From contig NZ_CYGY02000030.1 of NCBI RefSeq assembly GCF_900007165.1, positions 129,952 through 193,951 of the forward strand: a stretch of 64,000 bases of DNA. Direction: 5' to 3'. Positions within the stretch are counted from its first letter, which is position 1. Each line of letters starts with the position of its first letter. A program made the translations under genes and the position numbers. The notes below the pieces were generated by a model. It ran no database searches, was not told the DNA's origin, and saw nothing but the letters and a program-made list of their open reading frames with translations. This document shows, piece after piece, positions 1 through 9,255 of this stretch. The DNA is from Paraburkholderia piptadeniae. Its GTDB lineage: Bacteria; Pseudomonadota; Gammaproteobacteria; Burkholderiales; Burkholderiaceae.

Positions 1-516
1 CAGCTCGGGCTCATCGAGCGAAGCACGCATGCTGAGGTCAAGTTGGAAGTCGAGATGTCCAAAGGCCAGGCGCACGACCTGAGGCACCTGTGCAAGCGAA
101 TCGGCTGCGTCGAGTCCTGTTAGCGATTCGATCAAGGCCACGATTTGCACATCCCCGCCGAGCTGATGCGCGACCCGGTGCAACGCGTCGGCATCTTCAG
201 ACTTGGGCAGCATCACAGTGACACCGCGTCCCGTCCAGGTGCGCAATAGCGCAATGTCGGATTTGTGCCAAGGCGTATCCACGGCGTTCACGCGTACCAA
301 GGTGCGCTCCAGTTGCGCGGGGTTCAGGTGAGGCAGGTGCTGAGCGAGGTGTTCGCGCGCGCTATCCTTGCTGTCCCCGGCAACGGCGTCTTCCAGGTCG
401 ATAATAATGCAATCTGCACCCGAATCAAGCGCTCTGTTGAAGCGTTCGGGCTTGGTAGCAGGCACAAACAGCAGACTGCGCGCGTGCCGGACAGGAGATG
501 CAATGTTTGTTGACAC
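1..516 (-). CDS. HpcH/HpaI-type CoA-ester lyase (CitE-like), C-terminus cut by window edge
   Basis: The reading frame begins at a GTG (514-516), the first usable start after an in-frame TGA, and runs off the left edge, so only the first 172 residues are seen. The N-terminus has the CitE/HpcH pattern: RSLLFVPATKPERF, then ADCIIIDLEDAV, which carries the acidic residues of the metal-binding region, and later VALIESLTGL. Family members cleave or form C-C bonds in CoA esters such as citramalyl-, malyl- or citryl-CoA. The gene lies downstream of an HTD2-type hydratase on the same strand, an order known from mesaconyl/citramalyl-CoA pathways, so a 3-hydroxyacyl-CoA lyase role is likely. The exact substrate is inference. 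Confidence 0.85.
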   Translation of the reverse strand, partial: MSTNIASPVRHARSLLFVPATKPERFNRALDSGADCIIIDLEDAVAGDSKDSAREHLAQHLPHLNPAQLERTLVRVNAVDTPWHKSDIALLRTWTGRGVTVMLPKSEDADALHRVAHQLGGDVQIVALIESLTGLDAADSLAQVPQVVRLAFGHLDFQLDLSMRASLDEPEL

Positions 517-745
517 GATTCAGGGTCACTCCGTCTATTACTGTTTTCTGGATCGCGCTCCGAGCGACCTAATTCGCGTTGCTGAGTCGCTCAGTGCTCG
601 CTGAGAGCGAGCACTGCGAGCATGCCGATCTCAGGACATCAGCGATGCCGCCGTCCGGAGCGGCCATAGGTCGAAAGGCGCAAACGCCCGCGTGCATGCG
701 CTCTTGCGTGCTGTCGGAGCGTGATTGGGCTTCGTCGTCACGTCA

Positions 746-1594
746 CTATTCGAGTTCCGCGCTGGCATGCATCGCCAGCTGTCCCTGCGGACCTCGCGCC
801 CACAGCGATGCGGTGTTGCTGTCCAGCCTGCCATTAACCGAAAACGATGCGATATCGAACAGTGGGCTGACAGCCTTGAATTCGAAGCTGCGAATGATTT
901 TCTCCGGATGCGCGCGGCGCAGTTCTTCCACGAGCAGTGTGGCGATCAGCGGCCCATGCACCACGAGGCCCGGATAGCCCTCTTCCTGCATGGCATAAGG
1001 ACGGTCATAGTGGATACGGTGGCTGTTAAAGGTTAGTGCCGAATAGCGCATTAGCAGCACAGGATCTGGATTCATGACGCGGCCGAATTGCTCGTCGACA
1101 GGAGCGATCACAGGCTGGGGCGCAGGCGCTCCTGGCGCCGCCGCGGCGCGATAGACGATGTCCTGCTCCTCTCGAATCGCGACACCGCCAGCGTCGACCA
1201 CCTCGTGTAGTACCGTCACGAATACGAGTTCGCCGCTGCGCCCGGACTTGCGTTGGATGCTCTTGATCGTCGAAAGACGCCGAACCGGTTCGCCCACGGC
1301 TAGAGGATGCAGAAACTGTAACCTCCCCCCGGCCCACATCCGCCGCGGTAGCGCGATGGGCGGCAGAAAGCCGCCACGCTTGGGATGCCCGTCCTGGCCG
1401 ATGTTTGACTGGCGCTCGCTCGGCAAAAAGTAAAGCCAATGCCACAGGGGTGGAAGTTGAGACGGTAACGCCCCTGTATCGGACCCGTCCAGCGTTGCCT
1501 GCATCAGGCGGACAGGGGCCTCCGTGATCTGGTCTGCACTCTGGTCGGTGCGCCCCACCCAGGTATCGAGATACTCAGCGCTTTCGAGACTCAT
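746..1594 (-). CDS. HTD2/MaoC-type double hot-dog acyl-CoA dehydratase (mesaconyl-C4-CoA hydratase-like)
   Basis: A 282-residue protein of the FAS1-like dehydratase/HTD2 group, which hydrates enoyl-CoA esters. The N-terminal half (about 1-140) is the degenerate hot dog with WHWLYFLPS and GGFLPPIALPRRMWAGG. The C-terminal half holds the active segment FNSHRIHYDRPYA followed by GLVVHGPL, typical of this family. Its closest well-known function is mesaconyl-C4-CoA hydratase, which would feed a citramalyl-CoA lyase such as the gene just downstream. It follows etfA on the same strand with a gap of about 95 bp. The dehydratase class is well supported; the substrate is inferred from neighbours. Confidence 0.8.
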   Translation of the reverse strand: MSLESAEYLDTWVGRTDQSADQITEAPVRLMQATLDGSDTGALPSQLPPLWHWLYFLPSERQSNIGQDGHPKRGGFLPPIALPRRMWAGGRLQFLHPLAVGEPVRRLSTIKSIQRKSGRSGELVFVTVLHEVVDAGGVAIREEQDIVYRAAAAPGAPAPQPVIAPVDEQFGRVMNPDPVLLMRYSALTFNSHRIHYDRPYAMQEEGYPGLVVHGPLIATLLVEELRRAHPEKIIRSFEFKAVSPLFDIASFSVNGRLDSNTASLWARGPQGQLAMHASAELE

Positions 1595-1688
1595 ACGCTT
1601 CGCGCTCCATCATGAGGATTCAGTGTGCAAGCTGCCTCCAGTGCTGCGGCAACAGCGCTGGAAGTACTCGTCAAAACAGCGTCAGGGG

Positions 1689-2621
1689 TTATAAGGCCTG
1701 AACAATGTCTGGCACGATCGAGAAGAGATCGCCAACGAGGCCGTAATCGGCGACGCTGAAGATCGGTGCCTCCGCGTCCTTGTTGATTGCCACGATCACC
1801 TTCGACTCCTTCATCCCCGCAAGATGCTGGATCGCGCCCGAGATGCCCACCGCGATGTACAGCTGCGGCGCGACGATCTTGCCGGTCTGGCCGACCTGAT
1901 AGTCATTGGGCACGTAGCCGGCATCCACGGCCGCTCGTGATGCGCCCAGCGCAGCGTTGAGCTTGTCGGCGAGCGGCTCCAGCACCTTCGTGTAGTTCTC
2001 GCCGCTGCCAAGGCCACGCCCACCCGAGACGATGATCTTTGCGCTGGTGAGTTCCGGACGATCGAGTTTCGTGACTTCGCGGCTCACGAACTGCGACAGG
2101 CCGCTATCCGCTGCTGCTGCGATGTTCTCGACCTGTGCGCTGCCGCCCTCGGCGCTGACTGCGTCAAACGCGGTTGTGCGAACGGTGATGACCTTGATGG
2201 GATCGCCCGACTGCACCGTCGCGATCGCGTTGCCCGCATAGATCGGACGCTCGAACGTGTCGGGGCTGATCACGGCCGTGATATCGCTGATCTGCGCGAC
2301 ATCCAGCTTCGCGGCGACACGCGGCGCCACGTTCTTACCTGCCGCTGTAGAGGGCGCCAGGATGTGTGAGTAGTCCCTCGCAATGTTCAGTAGCGTCGCT
2401 CCGACATTCTCCGCCAGGCCCTGCTCCAGCTGTGGCGCATCAGCCAGCAGCACCTTCGACACACCCATCATTTTCGCCGCGGCGCTGGCGGCGCCCTGTG
2501 CGTTGTGGCCGGCAACCAGCACGTGCACATCGCCGCCGATCTTCTGCGCGGCGGCCACGGTATTCAATGTCGCGGCCTTCACAGTCGCGTTGTCATGTTC
2601 GGCAATTACCAGAATCGTCAT
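1689..2621 (-). CDS. etfA: Electron transfer flavoprotein alpha subunit
   Basis: The 310-residue product matches ETF-alpha (FixB) along its length. It has an N-terminal ETF domain starting TILVIAEHDN, and the conserved C-terminal FAD domain with SGGRGLGSGENY, YIAVGISGAIQHLAGMK and NKDAEAPIFSVADYGLVGD. With EtfB it carries electrons from acyl-CoA dehydrogenases to ETF:ubiquinone oxidoreductase in the cytoplasm. It lies 17 bp downstream of etfB in one transcription unit with an acyl-CoA dehydrogenase and CoA-transferase. This suggests a dedicated copy for this catabolic cluster rather than, or in addition to, a housekeeping ETF. Confidence 0.97.
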   Translation of the reverse strand: MTILVIAEHDNATVKAATLNTVAAAQKIGGDVHVLVAGHNAQGAASAAAKMMGVSKVLLADAPQLEQGLAENVGATLLNIARDYSHILAPSTAAGKNVAPRVAAKLDVAQISDITAVISPDTFERPIYAGNAIATVQSGDPIKVITVRTTAFDAVSAEGGSAQVENIAAAADSGLSQFVSREVTKLDRPELTSAKIIVSGGRGLGSGENYTKVLEPLADKLNAALGASRAAVDAGYVPNDYQVGQTGKIVAPQLYIAVGISGAIQHLAGMKESKVIVAINKDAEAPIFSVADYGLVGDLFSIVPDIVQAL

Positions 2622-2638
2622 TTCTCTGCTCTCCCTGA

Positions 2639-3388
2639 TCAGATGACCTTGGCTTCGGTCTTCAGCTTCTCGACCAACGTCTGCACGTCCGGAACCTTCA
2701 CGCCAGCCGAACGCCTGGCAGGCTCGGCGACCTTCAGCGTCTTCAGGCGCGGTGTAACGTCCACACCGAGGTCCGCGGGTTTGATCGTATCGAGCGGCTT
2801 CTTCTTGGCCTTCATGATGTTCGGCAGCGTGACGTAGCGCGGCTCGTTCAGGCGAAGATCCGTTGTGACCACGGCGGGGAGTCTGATCGACAGCGTCTCC
2901 GAGCCGCCGTCTACCTCACGCGACACGGTCGCCGCGCCGTCCGCGACGACAATTTTTGAAGCAAACGTAGCCTGCGGGAGATCTGCGAGCGCTGCGAGCA
3001 TCTGGCCGGTCTGGTTTGAATCGTCGTCGATGGCCTGCTTGCCCAGGATCACCAGCGAGGGCTGCTCCCTGTCCACCAGTGCCTTGAGGATCTTCGCGAC
3101 ACCGAGTGGCTCAGGAACCTCGCCGGACTCCACGAGGACCGCACGGTCCGCGCCGATCGCGAGTGCCGTACGCAGTGTCTCCTGCGCCTGGCTCACGCCG
3201 ACCGACACCGCGATCACCTCGGTTGCCACACCCGCTTCCTTCAGGCGTACCGCTTCCTCGACAGCAATTTCGTCGAAGGGGTTCATGCTCATCTTCACGT
3301 TGCCAATATCCACGCCCGAGCCATCGGACTTGACGCCCACCTTCACGTTCGGATCGACCACGCGTTTGACAGAAACTAATACTTTCAC
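2639..3388 (-). CDS. etfB: Electron transfer flavoprotein beta subunit
   Basis: ETF-beta of 249 residues. I place the start at the GTG at 3386-3388, giving VKVLVSVKRVVDPN, the normal family N-terminus and length. The upstream purine run AAGGGA is a fair ribosome binding site. A further-upstream ATG start would add 21 atypical residues and overlap the preceding dehydrogenase gene. The AMP-binding signature AIDDDSNQTGQMLAALADLP is intact. It pairs with etfA immediately downstream and follows the acyl-CoA dehydrogenase by 22 bp, so donor enzyme and acceptor are transcribed together. Confidence 0.96.
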   Translation of the reverse strand: MKVLVSVKRVVDPNVKVGVKSDGSGVDIGNVKMSMNPFDEIAVEEAVRLKEAGVATEVIAVSVGVSQAQETLRTALAIGADRAVLVESGEVPEPLGVAKILKALVDREQPSLVILGKQAIDDDSNQTGQMLAALADLPQATFASKIVVADGAATVSREVDGGSETLSIRLPAVVTTDLRLNEPRYVTLPNIMKAKKKPLDTIKPADLGVDVTPRLKTLKVAEPARRSAGVKVPDVQTLVEKLKTEAKVI

Positions 3389-3410
3389 GATTAAAGGTCC
3401 CTTTCGAAAA

Positions 3411-4583
3411 TCAGTAAGAACGCGGGAGTTGCAGCACATGCTCGGCCACATGTCCCAGAATCATGTTCGTTGAGATGGGTGCAACCTGATAGAGACGCGT
3501 TTCACGAAACTTGCGCTCCACGTCGTATTCGCAGGCGAAGCCGAAGCCTCCATGGGTTTGCAGGCACGCGTTGGCGGCCTCCCAACTGGCCTTGGCGGCC
3601 AGGTATTTGGCCATATTGGCCTCTACCCCGGCGTTCTGGCGCGCGTCGATCTTCGCGCAGGCCCGCCAGCGCATCAGGTTTGCAGCCTCCAGTTCGATGA
3701 AGGACTCAGCAAGCGGAAACTGGATTCCCTGATTCTGTCCAATGGGCCGGCCGAATACCTTGCGTTCGCTTGCATAGTCGCGGGCCTTTTCCAGAAACCA
3801 GTAGCCGTCACCAATGCACTCAGCAGCGATCAGCGTGCGCTCGGCATTCAGACCGTCAAAGATCACCTTGAGACCCTTGCCCTCCGTACCCAGCAATGCG
3901 TCCTCGGGCAGTTCCAGATTGTCGAAGAACAGCTCGTTGGTCTCATGATTGACCATGTTGAGAATCGGTCGCACCGTGAGACCGTTACCAATGGCCTTGT
4001 CTAGTTCGACGATAAAGCACGAGAGACCGTCACTCTTCTTCTGCACCTGGTCAAGTGGAGTGGTTCGCGCGAGAAGGATCAGCGAATCGCTGTGTTGCAC
4101 ACGCGAAATCCAGACCTTCTGTCCGTTGATGACCCAGCGACCGTCTTTTTTTACGGCCGTGGTCTTGAGCTTGGTAGTGTCACTTCCAGTGGTGGGCTCG
4201 GTGACTCCCATCGACTGCACGCGCAGTTCGCCCGAAGCGATGCGTGGCAGGTAGTGCTGCTTTTGTGCCTCCGTACCGCTGAACACGATCGTGTTCATCA
4301 CATACATCTGGCCGTGGCAAGCGCCCGAATTTCCTCCCGAGCGATTGATCTCTTCCATGATGACCGACGCCTCGGCCATCGACAGCCCGGGGCCGCCGTA
4401 GTCCTGCGGAATCAACGCGGCCAGCCATCCCGCCTTGGTGAGCGCGTTGACGAATTCCTCCGGATAGCCGCGAGTTTCGTCGATCTTGCGGTGATATTCA
4501 GCCGGAAACTGTTTGCACAGGTTGCCCACGGCGTCGCGGATTTCCTGGTATTGATCGGGAGTGGAAAAAATGGAGGTACTCAT
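3411..4583 (-). CDS. Acyl-CoA dehydrogenase with IVD-type placement of the catalytic base
   Basis: A 390-residue FAD-dependent acyl-CoA dehydrogenase. It shows VTEPTTGSDTTKLKTTA (flavin/substrate region), NGQKVWIS, ASERKVFGRPIGQNQGIQ and the C-terminal LQTHGGFGFACEYDVER. The position that carries the catalytic Glu in medium-chain enzymes (YEGT) reads YQVAP here. A Glu sits in GLNAERTLIAAE, the helix G position used by isovaleryl-CoA and long-chain dehydrogenases. The enzyme should pass electrons to the EtfAB encoded directly downstream. The CaiB transferase 27 bp upstream probably supplies the CoA thioester. Branched or dicarboxylic acyl-CoA substrates are plausible but not shown. Confidence 0.93.
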   Translation of the reverse strand: MSTSIFSTPDQYQEIRDAVGNLCKQFPAEYHRKIDETRGYPEEFVNALTKAGWLAALIPQDYGGPGLSMAEASVIMEEINRSGGNSGACHGQMYVMNTIVFSGTEAQKQHYLPRIASGELRVQSMGVTEPTTGSDTTKLKTTAVKKDGRWVINGQKVWISRVQHSDSLILLARTTPLDQVQKKSDGLSCFIVELDKAIGNGLTVRPILNMVNHETNELFFDNLELPEDALLGTEGKGLKVIFDGLNAERTLIAAECIGDGYWFLEKARDYASERKVFGRPIGQNQGIQFPLAESFIELEAANLMRWRACAKIDARQNAGVEANMAKYLAAKASWEAANACLQTHGGFGFACEYDVERKFRETRLYQVAPISTNMILGHVAEHVLQLPRSY

Positions 4584-4610
4584 GAATCAAGTCCTGTAAT
4601 TTGCTCGACG

Positions 4611-5792
4611 TTAAACAATTTTTCGCAACCTCAGATCGGCTATGGCCTGCGCATCGAGACCAATGCTTGTCAGGATTTCGTCGGTGTGCTCGCCTGTTAG
4701 CGGTGGCCGCGTCCGGATCTCGGGCGGGGTACGCGACAGCGACACGGGGGTTGCAAAAATAGGCACCTTTTTTGGCGCACCGGGGTAATCCATCCATTGA
4801 ATTACGCCGGCAGCCTTGACGGTCTCGTCCTCTAGCGCCTGGCGTGGCGAATTGACGGGACTGGCCGGAATGCGAGCCGTTTCGAGTGCGGAAAGCGCCT
4901 CTGCTAGCGTCTTGTCAGCGCACCATGTTGTCATCAGGTCACTCAGGAACTCACCGTTATCGCCCCGCAACGCATCGTCGGCGAAGCGCGGATCATCGAC
5001 CAGTTCGGGGTGGCCGACCAGTTGTGCCCAGCGCTTGAACATGACGTGGCCGATAACCTGAATGATGAACCAACCGTCTTTAGCCTTGAAGATATCCGAG
5101 GGCGCGTAACTGGACGCGCGATTGAGCGTGGCTTTCCGGTCCAGGCCCAGCAGGGCCTCCTCGATCAGCGTGCCGCTGGCGAGGTTCAAGCCCGTGCACA
5201 ACAGCGACGCACTGACCTCCTGCCCCATTCCGCTGCGCTGACGCTCATAGAGCGCGAGCACGGTGCCCAACGCGCAAGAGAATGCTGTGGCGAAGTCGAC
5301 AACAGGCACCATCGCCTTTTGTGGACGGTTAGGCGTTCCTGCAACGTGCACTGCACCGCTCAACGCCTGACCCACGCCGTCGAAGCCGACGCGGTCGCGC
5401 ACGGCCTCGCTGTTACCGAAAGCACTCGAGGCCACGAGAATGATGTCCGGCTTGATGCTGGACAAGCTTTCGTAGTCCAAACCGAGGTTCTTAAGCGTAC
5501 GCGGCGGCATGTTGGCAATCACAACATCGGTGTCCGCGAGCAGCTTCCGCACGATTTCGCGCCCCTCGGTGCTGTCCAGGTCCAGTGTCATGGATCGCTT
5601 GTTGCGATTGACCTGGAGAAAAAGCGCACCCTCGCCCTGCTCGGTCACGGGTACGATAAATCGGTCTTCGCCACCCCCAACGCGGTCGATACGAATGACT
5701 TCGGCACCATAGTCGGCAAGCAGCGCGGAACAGAAGGGTCCGGCGATGAAACGACCGAAATCAAGAACCTTTATGCCTTCCAGGACTTTCAT
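4611..5792 (-). CDS. CaiB/BaiF (class III) CoA-transferase
   Basis: A 393-residue family III CoA-transferase, which moves CoA between carboxylic acids through aspartyl-CoA intermediates. The start at 5792 gives MKVLEGIKVLDFGRFIAGPF, the standard N-terminus; a longer frame to 5942 adds 50 unlike residues. The catalytic Asp is in VPVVDFATAFS, and GMGQEVSASLL matches the conserved C-terminal part of the first domain. It heads the run ACAD-etfB-etfA, so it probably activates the free acid imported for this pathway, using succinyl-CoA or another donor. Donor and acceptor cannot be read from sequence. Confidence 0.92.
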   Translation of the reverse strand: MKVLEGIKVLDFGRFIAGPFCSALLADYGAEVIRIDRVGGGEDRFIVPVTEQGEGALFLQVNRNKRSMTLDLDSTEGREIVRKLLADTDVVIANMPPRTLKNLGLDYESLSSIKPDIILVASSAFGNSEAVRDRVGFDGVGQALSGAVHVAGTPNRPQKAMVPVVDFATAFSCALGTVLALYERQRSGMGQEVSASLLCTGLNLASGTLIEEALLGLDRKATLNRASSYAPSDIFKAKDGWFIIQVIGHVMFKRWAQLVGHPELVDDPRFADDALRGDNGEFLSDLMTTWCADKTLAEALSALETARIPASPVNSPRQALEDETVKAAGVIQWMDYPGAPKKVPIFATPVSLSRTPPEIRTRPPLTGEHTDEILTSIGLDAQAIADLRLRKIV

Positions 5793-5994
5793 TTTTGACT
5801 CGCCTGAAGATCGGAAATTTGCAGTGTCAAACCGATCAGGTTGAATTCCAGTTCCAGCGCTCAAACATGCGAAAAAGCGCGAACGGTGAATACAGATAAA
5901 GCGGCGGTATCGTTGCGGCGGATTGGCTAGTCCGGCCTCCAAACACAGCAGGACCTAGCCTGTCTCACGCTGACACCCGCGCGCTTTAATCAGG

Positions 5995-7947
5995 TCACGC
6001 AGCCGTCGCCGCAGCGCGTACTTCGTCTAGCGCGGAGGGATTGTCAAGCGACGACAGATCCCCGGGAGGTTGGCTGCAGTACACACTACGGATCACGCGG
6101 CGCATGATCTTTGAGCTGCGCGTCTTGGGAAGTTGCGCGACCACATGGACGCGCCCCGGCCGGAAAGGCCTGCCTAGTCGCTTGTCGACATGACCCGATA
6201 CGATCGCCTCAAGATCGGCGCGCGGCACGCCAGTACCGGGCTTGGGAACAACGAAGACCACCAGCTTCTGGCTCTTCTCAGCATCGGATACGCCGATGGC
6301 GGCAGCTTCGGCCACATCAGCGAGCTCCAGCACCACTTCCTCGACCTCGGCCGGACCGAGGCGCTTGCCGGCGACCTTAAGGGTGTCGTCGGAGCGCCCC
6401 ATCATGAAGTAATTGCCCTCGGGCGTGCGCAACGCCAGGTCACCATGCACCCAGAGCTCGGGGATTGTCTGCCAATAGGTTTCGAGGTAGCGCTCGTCGT
6501 CGCGCCAGAACGAGTGGGTCATTCCGACGAAAGGTGCACGGATAGCCAGCTCTCCGACCTCGCCAGTGACACTTCGGCCCGAAGGGTCGACCACGTCCGC
6601 TGCAACACCGGGAGAGATGGTGTTGAATCCGCTAGGTGGAATCGGACGGATTGGTACGCTTGCCAACAATGCGCCCGACGCCTCGGTACCGCCCGTATAG
6701 TTGATGACGGGTGCCGTGCCATCGCCGAAGCGCTGGAGGAACCAGTTAAAGTGCTCCGGCGCAATGCCTTCGCCGGCCGTAATCAGTAGACGCACGGTGG
6801 AGCGGTTACCACTGAGCGCCAGATCCTCGTGACTGGCCATGCCGCGGATAAGAGTCGGCGCCGAACCAAAGTGCGTCACCTGATGGCGCTCCACAAGGCG
6901 GGACATACGCGACCAATCGGGATAGTCGGGCGCGCCGTCGTAGCAGACCAGTGTCGCACCGCGCAGCAGTGCGCAGCCCAGCACAAGGGTGCCGGCAATC
7001 CAGCCCATGTCGGCAGGCCAGCAATACACGTCACCGGGATGCACGTCAAAGTGGATGAGAGAATCGTGCGCGATCTTGATGGGGAAGCTGCCGTGTGTGT
7101 GAACCACCCCCTTTGGCTTGCCCGTCGTGCCAGATGTGTAGATGACCATGAATGGCGTATCAGGCGTGACGGAGACAGGTGATGCACCCTGCCCCTGACC
7201 GATGGTGGCGGTCTCCTGCCAGTCCAGGTCGCGTTCGTCCTGGGCTGCTTCGCCCTCGGCGCGCTTCCAGATGACATGCTCAAGTAACGGCAACTGACGC
7301 CAGGCGTCTCGCAACGCAGCCTGCACGTCGACTCGTTTGGTTCGCCGTGAGAAACCCGTGGAAGCAATCACCATGCGTGCATCCGCTGCCGACAGGCGAG
7401 CAACGATCGCATCAACGCCGAACCCGCTGAACAACGGCACGACAAGCGCACCCAGATGTACGATGGCCAGGATCGAAATGGTGGCCTCGACGCCGTTTTC
7501 CATTAGCAACCCGATGCGGTCGCCTTGCTTGATGCCGCGCCGTGCCAAGCCCGCCGCGAAATCGCGCACGCGCTGTTCCAGCTCCGAGTAGGTCAACTCG
7601 CTCACACTACCGTCTTCTTTCTCGGCCACCACGGCTTTTAGCTGGGAGGTCGCGGGGTTTCTAGCCCATGCATAGATGGTGTTGACCCAGTTCAGCTTGC
7701 CCCCGGGGAACCAGCTCGGGAACTGCGGGCCACGCGAGAGGTCCGCATACCCTTTGGGCGGCTCGTCCCACGCAATAGCGCATTCGCGCATGACCGTAGT
7801 CCAGTAGCGCTCGGGCTCGGTAATCGACAAGCCCAACAGGTCTTCGTACGACGGCACGTCCAACGCGCGCATCAATTTCACGACGCCGGCGTTCTGCAAC
7901 TCCCGCTGGCCGGGTTGCCACACATTGCTGGATTCTGGCTTGCTCAT
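5995..7947 (-). CDS. AMP-forming acyl-CoA synthetase (acetyl/acetoacetyl-CoA synthetase-like)
   Basis: The 650-residue protein belongs to the ANL adenylating superfamily. It shows the P-loop-like YTSGTTGKPKGVVHTHG, the YTGGTEASG motif, the hinge GRSDDTLKVAGKRLGPAEVEE and the C-terminal catalytic lysine region LPKTRSSKIMRR. The length and the N-terminal extension with the ACAS-like WFPGGKLNWVN stretch place it with acetyl/propionyl/acetoacetyl-CoA synthetase-like enzymes rather than long-chain ligases. I chose the ATG at 7947 because a start at 8010 would run into the thiolase gene (7962). The two genes are 14 bp apart and probably cotranscribed. Confidence 0.93.
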   Translation of the reverse strand: MSKPESSNVWQPGQRELQNAGVVKLMRALDVPSYEDLLGLSITEPERYWTTVMRECAIAWDEPPKGYADLSRGPQFPSWFPGGKLNWVNTIYAWARNPATSQLKAVVAEKEDGSVSELTYSELEQRVRDFAAGLARRGIKQGDRIGLLMENGVEATISILAIVHLGALVVPLFSGFGVDAIVARLSAADARMVIASTGFSRRTKRVDVQAALRDAWRQLPLLEHVIWKRAEGEAAQDERDLDWQETATIGQGQGASPVSVTPDTPFMVIYTSGTTGKPKGVVHTHGSFPIKIAHDSLIHFDVHPGDVYCWPADMGWIAGTLVLGCALLRGATLVCYDGAPDYPDWSRMSRLVERHQVTHFGSAPTLIRGMASHEDLALSGNRSTVRLLITAGEGIAPEHFNWFLQRFGDGTAPVINYTGGTEASGALLASVPIRPIPPSGFNTISPGVAADVVDPSGRSVTGEVGELAIRAPFVGMTHSFWRDDERYLETYWQTIPELWVHGDLALRTPEGNYFMMGRSDDTLKVAGKRLGPAEVEEVVLELADVAEAAAIGVSDAEKSQKLVVFVVPKPGTGVPRADLEAIVSGHVDKRLGRPFRPGRVHVVAQLPKTRSSKIMRRVIRSVYCSQPPGDLSSLDNPSALDEVRAAATAA

Positions 7948-7961
7948 GATCGACTCCTGCG

Positions 7962-9167
7962 TTAAGCGCGTTCCAGAATCATCGCGATGCCCTGGCCGCC
8001 GCCAATACACATCGTTTCGAGGCCGTAGCGGGCGTTGCGACGCTGCATTTCGTAAAGCAGCGTACTCATGATGCGTACTCCCGTCGCGCCGACTGGGTGG
8101 CCAAGCGAGATTCCCGAGCCATTGACGTTGAGCCTGTCCTCGAGCGCTTCCATCGAACTACCCCAGCCTTTGACACAGGCCAGCGCCTGGCAGGCGAAGG
8201 CCTCGTTGAGTTCGATCAAGTCCATCTGATCGAACGTCAAGCCTGTGCGCGCCAGCAGCTTCTGCACGGCTGGCACAGGGCCGATACCCATGCGTGCAGG
8301 ATCGCAGCCTGCGGCGGCCCAACCGACCAGCCAACCCATGGGGGTGAGACCAAGTTCGTCAAGCTTGTCTTCCGCTACGATCAGGCAGGCCGCAGCGGCA
8401 TCGTTTTGCTGGCAAGCATTACCTGCCGTCACCACGCCCTCCTTCACGATCGACTTGAGCCTGGCAAGGCTATCGGCGGTGGTGTCGCCGCGCACACCTT
8501 CATCCTGCGTCACGATCAGAGCATCGCCTTTGCGTTGCGGTACGGCGATAGGGACAATCTCGGAATCGAAATGCCCCGCTTTCTGCGCAGCAGCGGCGCG
8601 CCGGTGGCTACGCGCGGCAAAGCGGTCGGATTCCTCCCGGGAGATGCTGTATTCGCGCGCAAGCGTCTCCGCGGTTTCAATCATGCCGCTGATGCGGCCG
8701 AAGCGCTCTTCGGGCTGCGAGCGTTCGCGGCCACGGTCCAGACGGTCGTGCATTTTCACGCTACCGGCTCGCTTACCCCAACGCATGTCGGTGGTGTAGT
8801 ACTCGACGTTGCTCATGCTCTCCACACCGCCGGCCATCACCACATCGGCTGCACCCGTCTGCACCATCATGGCTGCCGTTGCGATCGCCTGCACACCCCC
8901 GCCGCAGCGCCGATCGAGCTGCATGCCAGCAACCTCGATTGGGAATCCCGCCTGCAGGGCCACCCATCGCCCCGTACAAGGTGTCTCCCCGCTCGCGTAG
9001 CTCTGCGCAAAGATCACGTCATCAATGCGGGCAGGGTCAAGCCCCGTGCGTTGCACGACGGCACGCGCCACTGTAGCGCCCAATTCCTCGACCGGAATTC
9101 CCTTCAATGCTCCGCCAAATGCGCCCACGGGCGTTCGCAGCGGGGAGACGATGGCTGCTCGTTTCAT
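7962..9167 (-). CDS. Acetyl-CoA C-acyltransferase (thiolase)
   Basis: A canonical 401-residue thiolase. The nucleophile Cys is in DRRCGGGVQ near residue 90, the His in LGHPVGATG, and the acid/base Cys in CIGGGQG near the C-terminus. NEAFACQALA is also present. It would cleave the 3-oxoacyl-CoA made by the SDR encoded next door. One small oddity is GNACQQNDAAAA where most thiolases have GNASGxNDGAAA; it does not touch the catalytic triad. It is transcribed between the SDR gene and the acyl-CoA synthetase gene. It contrasts with the thiolase-fold protein at 23838-25049, which lacks all three catalytic residues. Confidence 0.95.
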   Translation of the reverse strand: MKRAAIVSPLRTPVGAFGGALKGIPVEELGATVARAVVQRTGLDPARIDDVIFAQSYASGETPCTGRWVALQAGFPIEVAGMQLDRRCGGGVQAIATAAMMVQTGAADVVMAGGVESMSNVEYYTTDMRWGKRAGSVKMHDRLDRGRERSQPEERFGRISGMIETAETLAREYSISREESDRFAARSHRRAAAAQKAGHFDSEIVPIAVPQRKGDALIVTQDEGVRGDTTADSLARLKSIVKEGVVTAGNACQQNDAAAACLIVAEDKLDELGLTPMGWLVGWAAAGCDPARMGIGPVPAVQKLLARTGLTFDQMDLIELNEAFACQALACVKGWGSSMEALEDRLNVNGSGISLGHPVGATGVRIMSTLLYEMQRRNARYGLETMCIGGGQGIAMILERA

Positions 9168-9255
9168 TTCGAATGCCTTTTTGAATTCATGAAAAATGAC
9201 CGCCGTCGCTCACCTGTTACGCGCTGGCAGTTCTTAACGTTGAAGCAGGCTCAGA